From Pyricularia pennisetigena (Eukaryota > Ascomycota > Sordariomycetes > Magnaporthales > Pyriculariaceae): a DNA stretch of 64,000 nt. The stretch spans positions 939,920 through 1,003,919 of the forward strand of contig NC_043741.1 in assembly GCF_004337985.1 (NCBI RefSeq). Reading direction: 5' to 3'. A model generated the notes under the pieces. It worked only from the letters and a program-made list of their open reading frames with translations, ran no database searches and was not told where the DNA came from. Numbering within the stretch: position 1 is the first letter of the stretch; each line of letters begins with the position of its first letter. The translations under genes and the position numbers were made by a program. Below, piece after piece: positions 1 to 12,525 of the stretch.

Positions 1-2799
1 ACAATCCCATTTTACGGAGTACCCCGGGTGGTGGGGAAGAGAAGAGCCCGACGGGTTTTCATTGGCATGCAGCGCCAAAAATTCAAATATTGCCGAAAGC
101 CAACCGGAGTTGAATCCCGGTTCAATCGGAGGCAGTGCCGAGATGGTCGGCAGGCTGAAGCTGTAAAAAGGGGCCACGTCAAACACAAAACAAGGCAGTT
201 TGCCTTTTTTCGGATCTGGGTGCAGGCTGGCGGCCACTCGAGCAAAAAAAAAAAAAAAAATGTCCAGAACATAAAGAGAAACGTCAAAACAAAGAAATGC
301 ATCAATACATCATTCATTTCCACTTCCGAGGATCCACCGCAGATGTGAAGCACCGCGTGATGTGTGACGTGGTTTCTAGTTATGCGGTAAAGAAGCACAC
401 CGGCTGCAGCCCTGCATTTCAGCACCCATCTACATAATACCATCTATATTTTTTTTCGAGGTGTGGTGTAAAGAAATCACGCTTCTCAGCAGCCCTCCGC
501 ATTGGGATGTCTACGTGGTAATTCATGTATTCCCCGCACGGAATGTAATAGGTTACATTGGTGAGGCTATCTTACAGCTTGCAGCTTGCAGCAACGCAGC
601 TGAGCTGTTGATGTTCGGCATGCTGTATCTTCGGGGCGCAACTTTGGCAAAACAAAATAGGCTTCATAGCGTCATGTGATATTGATAAGTGACGTACGTG
701 TGTGGTATACTTTATTGTCAATGATGGTCATCAAAATCAATGGCATCATTATATTTTGCCTAAAAGGCATGGAGGTGAAAGGTTCAACTGAACTGTAGAA
801 TTTCATACATGCCGGACCAAGTCTGCTGCTGTGTTTCCATGCAGGTAACCTTTTGTTTGGTCCTTGACAAAATTCCCACCTTGGTTAGTGTGTTCCCGAA
901 TCTTTGGAAACTGGGACCAGCACTGAGGAGATGGACAGGGACGAGGGATGTTCTCTCACTACCTGATTAATTTTTTTTTTTTTCAAACCTGTGTTGAGGA
1001 AGTGGCTAGGGTGCAAAAAGATTTCGAATACGATTCAATACATGATCTGCACCGTTGGACCGAAGACATCTACTTTGACTTTTTACGGAGATCTTTCATC
1101 TTGAACTGAAATAGCTGATCTCCAAGGATCGGACGCGGTCAAATTCCCGCCCAGGCCTTCCGATGCCGGGCTTTCGTCTCATTTTGCGTACTAACTAATA
1201 ATACCTAATCAAACAGCCCGCCTAGAGTGATGGTCGAAGCGATGGAAACTTCTCCAATTACCAAGAGGAAGGTACCCCCAATTCTTTCTGCTGTACGCCC
1301 CCCACAGCCTCAGGAGAAGCTTACCAGGATTACCCCTCCAATTCTGGGGGTAGACCACTGGGAACTCGGGGGCATCTGACCGCTTTTGGGTTTTCTCTTT
1401 TCCGTTGCTCGCTACGGAGTACTCGACTTGTTTTTGCTTTTTGCCTTTGATTTTGCTCTCTTCCACGGTCGGGAAAACAAAGATGCAGCTATACGGAGTG
1501 CGTTGTACGGAGTGCGTTGTAAAAAGTGCATAGTACAATCAGCTCTGTATCGGGAATTTGGCGCCCAAATTCTGTGCGTTCAACCTTGGCATCATCTGGC
1601 TTTTCGGTAGTCACATCACAACTTTGACCAAAAAAAAAAACACCCCTTTGTTGCAGCACCCCATATCTCTTGTCGGGTGCCGTCGAACCGTACTGATGGG
1701 TCTGCTCCCCGATCCTGACCCCAACATTGGTTTTTTGATGCGCATATTGTACTTGTGCTCCCTGCCGCCCCTGTAGTGCACGGTGAGTGGGCTGGCTACC
1801 TATACCCTCGAAGCTGAGACTCAGGTCATGGTCATGGGAACTCAATGTCTAATTTTATTATTGATGGGCGCGACTCAAAGGAGAGTGAAGTGAAGAGACG
1901 TCTGGCTACAGTATTGGCAAGCATGAAAAATAAGAAGTTATAGACAGTGCTAGGTACAGCATCGACACAGGCACGGCACCTGGATTTTTACTACTACTGT
2001 AGGTACATAAAGAGATCTTTTCTTGTCTGACAGCCTTGGACCAATCCCCCGCGGGAACTAAACAAGTTACCCCGAAAAAGCCCCCCAAAGAACCAAGAAC
2101 CAAGAACCAAGAACCAGGAACACGCGGCACCCGCCATGTGTCAAACGTTGCCCAAAGTACCTCCTGTCGGGGTTTCCCCGTCTTCCAATGCGCTCATCGC
2201 TACCTCGCCGTGACGACAAGGAACAAGGCTTCAGATGTTAGTCCAATTGCAGGGGCCCGGTAAATTTTCTATTCCAATATTTTGTGCCGGTTTCTTTATC
2301 CTTTCTTAATCCTCGCCCAATCGTGACATGTCTTCTTTTAGATTTTGATTCGCTTTCCTTCCCTCCTTTTTTTCTTTTCGGTACACAGATACAGGGCGCA
2401 TCACACCTCAACATAATATTTTGCAGCCATCTTGCATCCATTACATAGTAACCCACACGCCTGTTCTGACTATTGTGACCATCAGGTGACTCTCTAGGAG
2501 CCTGGTCAATCAATCTCATTGTACAATTGTCATCATAGTATTGATTGCATACTACACAAGGCATCACAGTTGATTGAGTCACTTTCAGCCACTTCACTTA
2601 CAAATAATCTGACATATTTACCTCGAGTCAATTTAGAGAGGTACGCAGACACGCTCCGCCTCCTGTGCCCCCAAATTGCACTTGTTTTCCCTCCCCCTTT
2701 GCATACAAAACTTCCCTGATACACAATTGGCGCGCAACCTCACCCCCATCATACATAGTTGCTTTTCTATTTTATCCCCCCCTTTTTTTTCTCTTTCTT

Positions 2800-2841
<42 letters not shown>

Positions 2842-3168
2842 CGCCTCCCCCGCTCGCCTAACTCCGCAAAATATCTTTAGTTTTCACGCTCACTCACTTG
2901 GCAGTACCCTAAAATCACGCCCTGCTATCACCTTAGTCAATAAACGCTTAAAAGTGTACTCGACCCCGGGCTACTGACACCCTGTTACAGCAAACCCTTA
3001 AGGGGTCACACTACCCACCGCCACCACTTCGGGCGCAATAGAACGACATCCTTGCTCAGGTTCTCTCGTTTCTGTTTGCGTGGAGTGTCTTTGTCTATTT
3101 CCTGCTGCGGATTTTATTCAAAAAGTGCGGTCCGTATCTCTCTTCTGGCGACGACCTAATCCTATAAG
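1..3168. other. intergenic, no gene recognised
   Basis: No open frame here resembles a known protein or shows a convincing exon-intron structure. The stretch holds A/T homopolymers (for example T30 at 2802-2831), a heptamer tandem repeat near 2087-2118, and four copies of a TACGGAG motif near 13, 1084, 1413 and 1493-1510. The last part is the promoter and 5' leader of the kinase gene that starts at 3169. Confidence 0.5.
2087..2118. repeat. heptanucleotide tandem repeat (AAGAACC)n
   Basis: Between four and five near-perfect copies of the 7-base unit AAGAACC lie in tandem. The last copy drifts to ccagg. It is an intergenic microsatellite with no apparent gene association. Confidence 0.8.
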
Positions 3169-4021
3169 ATGCTCAGCTACGAGAATCCTTCACCGGCAGC
3201 CCCGTCAGCCTCTACAGCTGCGGAAACACTGGCGACATCCTTATCATCGTCCGCAACAACTTCGACAGTACCAGGATCTGCGCCTGACAATAGCGTCTCT
3301 CAGTCATCAATGGCCAGCACAATGAAAGCCACTGGCAGCTCAGCCTCTGCTGCCAACACCAGCGCGAGCGACCGCTCTGCTGCTCATATCTGGCTCGTGA
3401 CGGGGCCTGCCGGGTGCGGCAAGAGCACGGTAGCCCAGCACTTGGCCACAAGCCTCGAGGTTCCCTACATTGAGGGTGATGAGGTATGTGAAATTTTGTC
3501 CACATTGGTTCCATGAAAATGAGAAGACAAGGAAAATAAAGAACTAAAAATAAAAAAATAAAAAACACTACCAAAAGTATCACCCGCCTGCCAACATTGA
3601 AAAGATGAGCAACGGCATCCCGCTGACGGACATGGACCGCTGGGACTGGCTGATCCTACTCCGAGACGAGGCGGTGCGGAGGCTGGGCGAAGGCGGCGGC
3701 AAAACCAACGGGGTAGTGGTGACATGCTCGGCACTCAAGCGCAAGTACCGCGACGTCATCCGCGTGGCCCGCTACTTTGAGCCCAGCGTTCACGTGCACT
3801 TCATCTACCTGGCCGCCACCGAGGAGGCCCTCCTGGAGCGCGTCGCCCGCCGCCAGAACCATTACATGGGCGCCAACATGGTCCGCAGCCAGTTCCAGGA
3901 CCTCGAGCCGCCCAGGCCCGACGAGACAGACATCATCAGCATCGACGTGAGCGGCACGCTCGACGAAGTCAAGACGTCGGCGCTGGATAAGGTTAAGGAG
4001 GTCATGGCGGGGGATCAATGA
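3169..4021 (+). CDS. gluconokinase (carbohydrate kinase of the GntK type)
   Basis: Two exons, 3169-3483 and 3578-4021, joined across a 94-nt intron (GTATGT..AAAAG), encode about 252 aa. After a Ser/Thr/Ala-rich, low-complexity N-terminus of about 70 residues comes a P-loop, GPAGCGKST, then EGDE joined across the splice to YHPPANIEKMSNGIPLTDMDR. This is the substrate-binding signature of gluconate kinases (usual form GDxxHPxxNxxKMxxGxPLxDxDR). Further on are TCSALKRKYRD and HFIYL, also typical. The family phosphorylates D-gluconate to 6-phosphogluconate with ATP, feeding the pentose phosphate pathway in the cytosol. The core matches the roughly 180-aa family. The N-terminal extension is extra, so an internal ATG (MASTMKATG) is an alternative start. 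Confidence 0.88.
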
Positions 4022-6153
4022 TGGCCACCCCTTTTTTGGTGCTCAGGACAAAAGTGGTGTTTTCTGGAGAAAGGATGTCCGTGGGGAGGCTGAAAATTTT
4101 GGTTTTTTTTTTTTTTTTTTGGGTTCCCTGGCCTTGCAGCTGGTTGGGTCCCGTTTTCCCCCCATGGTGGCCACACTCGGAGGGTTTGCATCGTTTAAAA
4201 AAGGGCCCCATGACGGCATGACCCGAAGGCGACCGCGCGTTCAGGGGACATTTGTTCCGGCTCGTATTGGGTTGGCTCTCCAGGAGAAAAAAAAAAAAGT
4301 TCATTTAAGCGAAGGTTGTTTATGCAGGGCGCCGCTTTGGGTCACGGATATCCTTTTTCTACTTCGCACCACTTTGGAGGGATTTCTGGGAGGCTAGATG
4401 TAAGCATAAACGGGGGAAGCAAGCGTTGCATTTTCTTTCTGTAAGAAACATGGAGATATTTGTGTGTCTTTTTATATCCTAAAGCGAAGCAAACCTCATT
4501 GTACCAAGAAAAAGAACACATTACTGCAGCCTACAATTTTCTTCTTTCGGCCCAAGATTCTTTGTATCGGTAGAATGAACTAATTTTGAGAAGGGATGAA
4601 CCTGTGACTGACAAGGCGAGAAGTGTGTCTGGATTGGTGCGGCTATCTCTTTTTTTTTTTTTTTTTTTTTTTTTTTGCATTGCTTGCCCACAAGAAAGTT
4701 GCCGGCCGACTAGGGTTGCGGAGTCATGGCTCCGTGAATTTGAGACAGGTGTAAAAAGAAAGAGACGAGGCCGTTGCTGCCCGGTTTTCTGGTGGCCTTC
4801 TTTGTCTGGCGCTGCTGATAATCCCGCAACCGATGACCCGGCCTTTGGGGGTTGCGCCTACCTGATCAGCCGGGGGGTCGGAAGAAAAAACAGGATTTTT
4901 ATATTAACGAATATGAAGAGAATTTGACAGAAGACTACACACAAACGACAGTAATCTACCAGCTTGCAAGACAATAAAAGCGGTAAAGGAATATAACGAC
5001 AATCCTTAGATCTAATGTCAACTTTGAACTCATCTAGGTATACTCTCAGGTACTTTATCATACTATTCCTGACAATGTGTCCACGAATGCGATATTCACC
5101 TATTCGTTTGACGCAGTTGCCTAGAAACCTTACCCGGATCCTTCCTCGATCATGACCACCTGGCCGTGAAAATTCTGACAGAAAAAGCCATGTTGGGAAT
5201 TTCGCCTTTGATCAAATATCGCCTGCTACTAAGCACTTTATATAGCCGCCCCACCTCCTACTCATCCCTTGTGGTCTCAATGGTTGGCATTGCCGAATAA
5301 GTGAAGCACGGCGTAGATTCATGATGCCGCAGAATGAGCCTCACAGTTGAATGCCGGCCTACGCGCCGCAGAGCCCGCTTCTGCTCTGCTTGAACCGGCG
5401 TTGCCCCTGGTGCATCTGAACGAGGCATGCAGGTGAATCGGGTCCTGAGGATAGTCTAATCCGTAGCCGATGGCCAGATGGAGATCGACTGGTTAGTGTA
5501 GAGGAGTAGCCTCGTTGAAGATTTGTAGACAGGCCATGGCCGCGGTGAAGCTCTCTTCGCGACTGCTGCAGAGCAGCTCAGCGATGCTGTCAAATCGGAT
5601 CGACGGTCTGATTAAGCATAAAGGCCGTAGTTAGCCGAGGGAGAGGACCATCAGTGGCCCCGGAGGCGGCGATTCGCCGGAGGTCTTGTACTACCTCGAC
5701 GACTTTCGTGGCGTCCTAACGGATATCTCGGAGCTGAGGGGAATCTTGGGCTGAGAAAGGAAAATTACTGGCTAGGGTTGTTTGATGAATGATGATTGCT
5801 TGCGTTGGTCTTTTTTGTGACCTGGGCTTACTTGGCAGGATTCATGTCCTATAAAAGATATGCGCCAAATTTGGTGGCGTAGACAGGTTTATCTCTACAA
5901 AAACAAGCCTGTCAATGTCTCCTCCTCAAGTTGTGGGCTCTCACTTTTCAACCTGTGTTAATGTACCTCATCTACCCGAGTATTACTTTAAAAATGGCAC
6001 CTGGATATCCAATCAACATTGATCGCCAAAAGCTCTGTTAATGTTTCGCCTGTCTCGCTTATATACATTAGCCACATCACTACCTGTCAGGTCGTATATG
6101 TATGCATGTGATATTGAATCTCTATCCTCTTTTGAATCTCACTTCCATGATCA
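4022..6153. other. intergenic, possible decayed coding sequence at 5341-5765
   Basis: This contains the 3' flank of the kinase gene, T-tracts at 4104-4120 and 4650-4676, and AT-rich DNA. On the minus strand between about 5765 and 5341 the translation stays largely open, but only by moving between frames and passing single stops. That could be an eroded gene. No family could be assigned. The last 130 bases are the 3' flank of the E2 gene. Confidence 0.4.
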
Positions 6154-7831
6154 TCATCTCAAATGCATGACCATCACGTCCGGCTCCTCCACAACCTGCC
6201 TCACCATGTTGGCCGCCCGGGCCAAGGTGGCACCATCAACCACGCGGTGGTCTGCGCACCAGCTAAAGTTGCAGACGTGCTTCTTGACCACCTTGTCGTT
6301 CTCGCCAAAAGCCGGCACGGTGCGCATGCGGCCGACGCCCAAAATGGCCAACTCGCGTTCGACAACGACGGGACTGAGGTAGGTGCCGCCGATACTGCCA
6401 ATGTTGGACACCGTCATGGTGCCTCCCGACATGTCGGCTGGGCTAAGCTTGCCAGACGTTGCAAGAGACTGCAGACGAACAAGCTCAGCCGCGATGGAGA
6501 GGACGTTGCGCTCATTGACGTTCTTGACCACGGGAACCAGCAGGCCCGAGGGTGTGTCCATGGCCACGCCGATATTGTGCTGCTTGCGCATCGCTAGAGA
6601 GGGCTTGCCGCCGTCCGAGGGGATGTCGACACGCGCGTTAAGAATGGGGTATTGGTAAAGCGCGAGGGACACGGCTTTGATGATGAATGGGAGATAAGAG
6701 AGTTTCGAAATCTCGGCAGTGCCGGGTCCGCCGGTGCCACCTGCGGCGAGGACCCTGTTAAGCCGAGTGCGGAGCTCAACGAGGCTGGTGAAGTCGATTT
6801 CGTCGGCGTATAGAAAATGTGGAATGGTGAGCGAGCGCGTCATGGTCTTAAACATCATCTGCTGGGTGTGGGACAGCTGCATGACCTCCTCGGTCTGCGG
6901 CGTACCGGGCTGTGAAGGTAGAGGTGCCGGTGTCGGCGGCACTTTGCTCGCCGCCTGTGATGCTGGCGCTGCAGGGGTTGTGGTTGCAGCGCCACTGCCT
7001 GACTGTTTTGCCTGGACAAATTTGTATATATCTTCCTTGAGCACACGTCCATCCCTTCCCGTGCCGTCGATGTCGTTTATGTCAACTTTCAACTCCTTAC
7101 TGAGATGCCTGACGGCCGGCGTCGCAAGCGCAGCACACTTGCCCCTTTTCCTCTCCACAGCCCCGCCGCCGCCCCCGACGGAAGCCGGAGTGCCAATCAT
7201 ATCGGGCGCCGTGTCGACAACATTTTGCGCAGTCTTTTCCTCCGCAGGCTTGGCGGGAGTCGGATCGCCCGCCGAGATATTTTGAGGCTCGGCGTCCGGG
7301 TCTCCCGTTATGTCAATGTCGACAAAGGGCTTGCCGACCTTGGCCATTTCGCCGGCATCGTAGTAAAGCTTCTTGACCACACCGCTGAAGCGGCTCGAAA
7401 TTTCCACCGATGCCTTGTCGCTCTGCACCTCGCAGAGAGGCGAGAACTCCTCCACGCGCGCACTGGGCTCGACGAACCATTGAATGATTTCGCACTCGAC
7501 TATGCCTGTTGGCGGGGAAGAGGTTCAGATCAGCGTCTAGGAGATTATGATGGCTTGTGATCTATGGAAGGTATTGGACCCCAGCCAAGGAGAAGAGATT
7601 GAGCGCACCTTCGCCAATGTCGGCCAACAGAACTGGTTTAACATCTAGGAGTCTCCTGGTGGAGTGAAAGCCCCTCGTCGTGCGACAATGCCTCTGTTGT
7701 TGGCGTTGCTGTGTTGGTGGTTGCCGCGACCTGGCGCTCACCGTAGTTGTTGCCGTGGGTGTGGTTGGGATGGCGACAACGCCCTTTGGTAGCTGCCGAA
7801 GCAACTGCCTTGAGCCGCGTTGAAGGAACAT
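6154..7831 (-). CDS. branched-chain 2-oxoacid dehydrogenase E2 (dihydrolipoyl transacylase), mitochondrial
   Basis: Exons 7831-7609 and 7505-6154 (103-nt intron, splitting a Gly codon) encode about 524 aa. Residues 1-62 are rich in Arg, Gln and Ser, ending GFHSTRRLLD, and look like a mitochondrial presequence. A lipoyl domain follows (LLADIGEG, then EVQSDKASVEI with the lipoylated Lys near 105). Next are a Pro/Ala linker, a peripheral subunit-binding domain (about 202-238, GTGRDGRVLKEDI), a second linker and the catalytic domain. That ends in DHRVVDGA, with the His (about 494) and Asp (about 498) of the acyltransferase HxxxDG motif. It transfers the acyl group from branched-chain keto acids to CoA in leucine/isoleucine/valine breakdown. 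A single lipoyl domain and the IGEG(I)xExEI start favour the branched-chain enzyme over pyruvate or oxoglutarate E2. Confidence 0.93.
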
Positions 7832-10800
7832 TGGATGAATTGAAGCTGGTTTATACCGGAAAGATCAATTGAGTGGAATTATATATGTGGTATTGATGTG
7901 ATACCTTGGTAAAAAAAAAAAGAAAACACAAAGAAGGATGGGCCAAAAAAAAAAGTGTCTGGTCACATTTCAGAAAAGATCAAAACAAAAAGCACAGAAA
8001 CAGAAACCTATTCCGTCGAGGAATGCTCGAGGGCTTAGTCTAGGGATTCTAGCTGCTACGAGCACCTTACCCCTCGACCGAGGGTTGCCGCGCCGGCTTA
8101 AGGTGACGTCTTGTCTCATTGTGTAGGATTGAGCGCCGAAGGTAGCCGGTGTGGGGTAGGTACCCCAAGGGAAAGGAAGGTAAAACGAGGAGCATAAAAC
8201 ATCACGTGGGGTAGCAACATGGGGATATCGCCCCACAAAGCTAAACTCGCATACTAAGAATAGGCCACATACAGTCCCTTACCCTGCATCACTAAAAAGA
8301 TCCGAGACCGCCTTGTAGAAAACCACCCAGCAATCTGTCATGGGAGTTATCTGCCTATGATAAACTTCCATCACCGGATCAGTGGCCGAAGGAGCCATGA
8401 AACTCTCTCTCTCTCTTTTTGTGTTTCTGCAAAGTCCGATTGCCGCCATTGAACCCCATAAATCTGCAAAAGGTGCCAGATACCCCACTAACTCTTTGCA
8501 CCAGATCAGATCTGGAAACTCTAGCAATCACTCCTCAAAAGATTAACCATCGAATACAACCCCATTTTTGCCGTTCTGGAGGCAATTCCAGTAAGCTCGA
8601 TGCCACGTAACTCCCGGGACTTGGTCAGGGCCCAGCGAACCATGGTTTCATATTCCCTGCCGATAGTTCGGTGATGTCCATGGGAAAGTGCTATGTCGAG
8701 GTTGCGGATTTTTAAACTGCCCTCGGTGGCATCGGAAGAAAACCCGTATGGCTGTGCCACGCTGCAAGCCAATAGGAGCTCCGCGACCTGCCTGGACAGG
8801 ACCACTTGAAAACCCCGTCACAATATGGTCCGCCCCGATTTTTGCATATTATTTTCTGACAAGAAATTCCCATACCCCCGAACGACAGAAAGAAGAAAGA
8901 CTGAACACGGCGGCGAATTCTATTCAGTATATAGAGGTAACCCAGAGGGGAAAAAAAATGGATGCCTAGCTAGCTGATAAGGCCACTCACTGATGAAATA
9001 ACCCAAGAGCCCGATGTCGCCCCGACAAGCAGCCAGGAGACAGCCTTTGCAGGTATATCCTTTTCCGCATGGGTGCTTATTCGAGATGGCATAAAACTTG
9101 TTCATGCTCTGGAATTGAAGGCGATATTCGTGTGCCAGTCGAAAGCAGGTAGGACTGCTAGTGACAGCACAACCGCACACCAGATGTTTGTTGATTCATT
9201 CCGTAACGTTTGCGTAGCAAATCAGAGCGTGTAATCCAGCAGTTGAAAATTATTCGCTGATAAAGCAGCTGAGGCAGGCACACCAACCTCAATCAAGTGG
9301 TCGCTTGGCACCGGGCCACGTGTAATAGGCGAGACACCCAGGTCCAGCCTACTACCATGTTCGGCAGCGTTTGTCAAGGCATAAATGTTTCTGACTGGTG
9401 AACCTCTCCGGACCTGAGGCTCTCCCGTGGCCTCTACCTCGCATACTTCATTACGACATCGCTGTACGACACAGGTGCGGCAGCCCAGTGAACGTAGGGA
9501 CCGGGTATCTACAGTCATATCCAAGTGACGCATGGCATCCGGGTAGTTTTGATCTGGACCCAGGATATGCAGGCTGAGGTTGGATTATGTCTATGAGCCG
9601 CACTTCAAGGATGAAGCCCTCACAGGCCGTTTATGCTAAGATGAGTATACGTACATATGATAAATGTCGACCCGAGTGACTGACAAGTTGTACGAAAGGC
9701 AAATGGCTATCTAGGCGCCTGGTGTCGTCCCTTGATGCATAAATCCTCATATTGCCACTGCCACTGATATTGTACACTATGCCATCATCTGCCGCTTGAC
9801 GAGCGCCTTGGCCGCAACATTTGATTCAAGACAATGGTTACCACGGCATCCCACTATGGAACCATTAGGTGTTCAACTCTTGCAAGAGAAGAAGAGAATC
9901 TTGCAGGACCTCTTGACTCAGCGGTTTCGACTGGGCGTGCGTATTTCTGTAGCGGGTTTGCTCGATTTAGGTAAGCGGAGGATTATAGTCTGTCACCTGT
10001 CTGTGAAAGTCAGCCTGTAGCCGGGACACAGCGGCAAAACTTGGGGCTTCCTCAGCTCCTACAATGAGCCGGCTGCCCTGACAGGCTGACACCTCTGGGC
10101 TAGATGATTTACCACAAAGGTGAATCGGATGGAATGCTGTATCCATGTTGTGTTTCGAGACTTATGAGGTTCCTTTTGAGAATACAGTAACGGACTTTCA
10201 AACCATCTGACGAGCGTTGGGTAGATTACAAAGCGGAAAAAGAAAGGAAAACAAGCCTTGGAGGATTCGAAAAGAAACAAGCATTCAGGAGCTAACATGT
10301 CAACCCGGTGAACTAATAGCATGTGACTAGCGGGACGGTAGGAGCCGTATTCACACATTTTGGAGAGGCTTGAGGGTATATAACAGGCAATACTGCTCAC
10401 AAGAGAAGCGGTCGAAGTAACGTAGTCGCTGATTTGTATAGGCAGACAATATGCCACCGTCCATTTAGTTTTTGGTTGAAAATTAATACACGCTTTGTAT
10501 CACATATTTAGCGGATCCTGGCTCAGATCATGGCATTTGAATCCATCCCCCGATTCTCGTGGCTAAATAGGAATTTCGTAGATTAAGATCCTATAATTCT
10601 ATGCAATATACAGACGACCGATAGATCTTGCTACCAGATCTTCATGCAACATATTGCAGGGACCGGCAGATCTGCTTCCCAAATTTTCATGCCCATCTCA
10701 TGGCTTACAAAGCGTACAAGGCGTAGAGCCTCCTTTACAAAAAGATAGGCAGCCTGAAATTTCCAGTTTGACAAGACGCATAACTAGCTATCTATCCCAT

Positions 10801-11160
10801 GAACTAAAGCTCATGGAGTGTCACGAACGGTTAGATTAGTACACACTAGTCAAGCATTGAGTTGTAAAAAGCTGCCTACCCAGTCAGTGGCATACGCGTC
10901 CACGCCCATACTCTAGCCGCTATATGCGTCGTGCGGAATCCCCTGAGCCGCTCAGCGACGCTTCCTTCATGCACCGGCACTTCTCTCATCCCGACCGGTG
11001 CGTCCTTTCCCCGAGCAACGCTTTTTGTGCGTCTAGCTCTCCTGCCCAGCTGCTAAATTGGCCTTTCCGGAGGCTCTGTGCCGGCTTTCCTGCGTTGGTC
11101 AAGCGTGGCTATTAAGAGTTGTAATTACTGTAAAGGATTAAATATACAACAAGTGTTTGT
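7832..11160. other. gene-poor accessory-like segment with decayed open frames
   Basis: No intact gene is supported. On the minus strand, unconnected open stretches lie at 9533-9222, 9180-8920, 8805-8521 and 8527-8279. A few phrases (LTNAAEHG, CLLAACRGDIGLLGYFI) are weakly reminiscent of ankyrin or F-box/ankyrin proteins, but no exon joins give a coherent product. This may be a decayed gene. From 9540 to 11160 the DNA is AT-rich with short random frames. The 3' flank of the secreted-protein gene at 11161 begins at the right end. Confidence 0.35.
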
Positions 11161-11895
11161 TTATGCATATACCCGCTGTTTCCGGTATCCTCGAATGACA
11201 GACCCAGATCCACTGCGACTTGTACGCGACCAAGGCCGCCGGTACCAAGGGGTTTTTGGCGGAGGAGTGGTAACTTGCGGCAGAAAAGATGGTGCTTTCT
11301 CGGCTAGCGCTTTTTCCTTGGCTACCCTGGCCGACTCTGTAGCTTTATCCTCCCTCATCTTCAATGAATAAAGCTGGGCGTATATATCATCGCCGTCGCC
11401 CTGATATGTCTTACCCTTAGGCCGCCAAAACAGAAGCTCACCGTGGCCCATATCCTGATGTTCCAAAGATTCGTCCTGAAGCAAAAATCTAGCCGTGGCA
11501 GAGTTGCGGCTATAGAGCAAACCGCTTTCACTGCGACCCGGGTTGAGTTTGCCGCGCGCCTCGGGTTTGGCTGCCTTGGCTGCTGCTTCGAAAACCCCAG
11601 GCCCACTCGTTCGCCGGCGAACAAGCTTGTCATGCATGTCGTCGCCTTGACCCATATCTTTCATATCATCTCGCCGGTAAGAACGAGCTCGGCTCTTCGC
11701 AGCTGGTGCGCCGTTCAACGATTTATCATCTGGTAGAGACGGACGATTAGGATTGACAGCTTGAACCGTTACGTCTTCGCCACGGGCCTCGATTTTGCCA
11801 ACTTGGGTAGCATCCAAGGGAGTTGCTGGTTTTGGGGCGGCGGTAGCACCAATAGCACATAATGCCAAGGTCAGAGAAAATGCGACATATCTCAT
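11161..11895 (-). CDS. small secreted protein, uncharacterised (family member 1)
   Basis: A single open frame of 244 aa. Residues 1-20 form a clear signal peptide (MRYVAFSLTLALCAIGATAA, cleavage expected after the Ala-rich end). The mature part starts PKPATPLDATQVGKIEARG and is hydrophilic and basic, rich in Arg, Ser, Lys and Asp. It has no Cys after the signal peptide and no membrane segment, and contains two similar short stretches (KDMGQGDDMHDK and HQDMGHGELLFW). The segment KIEARGEDVTV..NPNRPSLPDDK resembles KIEASGQVVV..DPRVPPLQKD in the secreted protein encoded at 12885-13325, so the two are probably divergent paralogues. Function is unknown. An apoplastic or host-interaction role is only a guess from secretion, size and setting. 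Confidence 0.65.
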   Translation of the reverse strand: MRYVAFSLTLALCAIGATAAPKPATPLDATQVGKIEARGEDVTVQAVNPNRPSLPDDKSLNGAPAAKSRARSYRRDDMKDMGQGDDMHDKLVRRRTSGPGVFEAAAKAAKPEARGKLNPGRSESGLLYSRNSATARFLLQDESLEHQDMGHGELLFWRPKGKTYQGDGDDIYAQLYSLKMREDKATESARVAKEKALAEKAPSFLPQVTTPPPKTPWYRRPWSRTSRSGSGSVIRGYRKQRVYA

Positions 11896-12525
11896 TCTGA
11901 TAATTAAAGCTTTGCGACTTGGAAGTTTAATGGAAGTTCGAGGCTTGGTATTATGTAGGTAGAAGTTTGTTCTCCTCAGCTATGCAAAAAGAGGGCGAGC
12001 TTATACAGCGAACTCTACTTATATTATCGAGGTACGAATGTTGATTTAGTGATAACATTAGTTCTTAGTGTTAAAGACTTGCCCATAACTTTCGTGACTA
12101 AGTCAAACGAGCTACAAAAATAGTTATATATCCTTCTAAAAAGACGCCATAATTAGAACTTACTCGTATATATTAATCACGCATAAATAGAGGTTGTTTC
12201 GAATTGTATAAATTCGACTCATGATTCAGCGGACATGAAAATGATCGCTTTGTTATGGCTAAAGAGGGCCAATCCCATGTAAATGGAGGCACCCGCGGAA
12301 AGAACTTTCTTTACCATTGTTAACTCGAAGGACAGCCACGTGCTATTTACAACCAAAATGTACTTTATCAGGCCTTATATTGAGTGATTATTCAAGAAGG
12401 CTAACTTTATTTCTCTGTCTCTCTCTCTTTTTTCTAATAAAAAAAAACTTTCCGCACTCAAACCGAGTATGTGAAACATGCTATGTAATTACAGACCCAA
12501 GCCACTTGCGCCTTGGTCACCATTT
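11896..12525. other. AT-rich spacer, promoter side of the secreted-protein gene
   Basis: Very AT-rich DNA upstream (on the minus strand) of the secreted-protein gene, with many short TATA-like stretches. There are no coding features. It separates the intact gene from the relic at about 12526-12756. Confidence 0.5.

Noticed and set aside
6719..7285. 188-codon plus-strand frame opposite the E2 gene
   Set aside because: It is a mirror of the conserved E2 exon with no recognisable sequence of its own.
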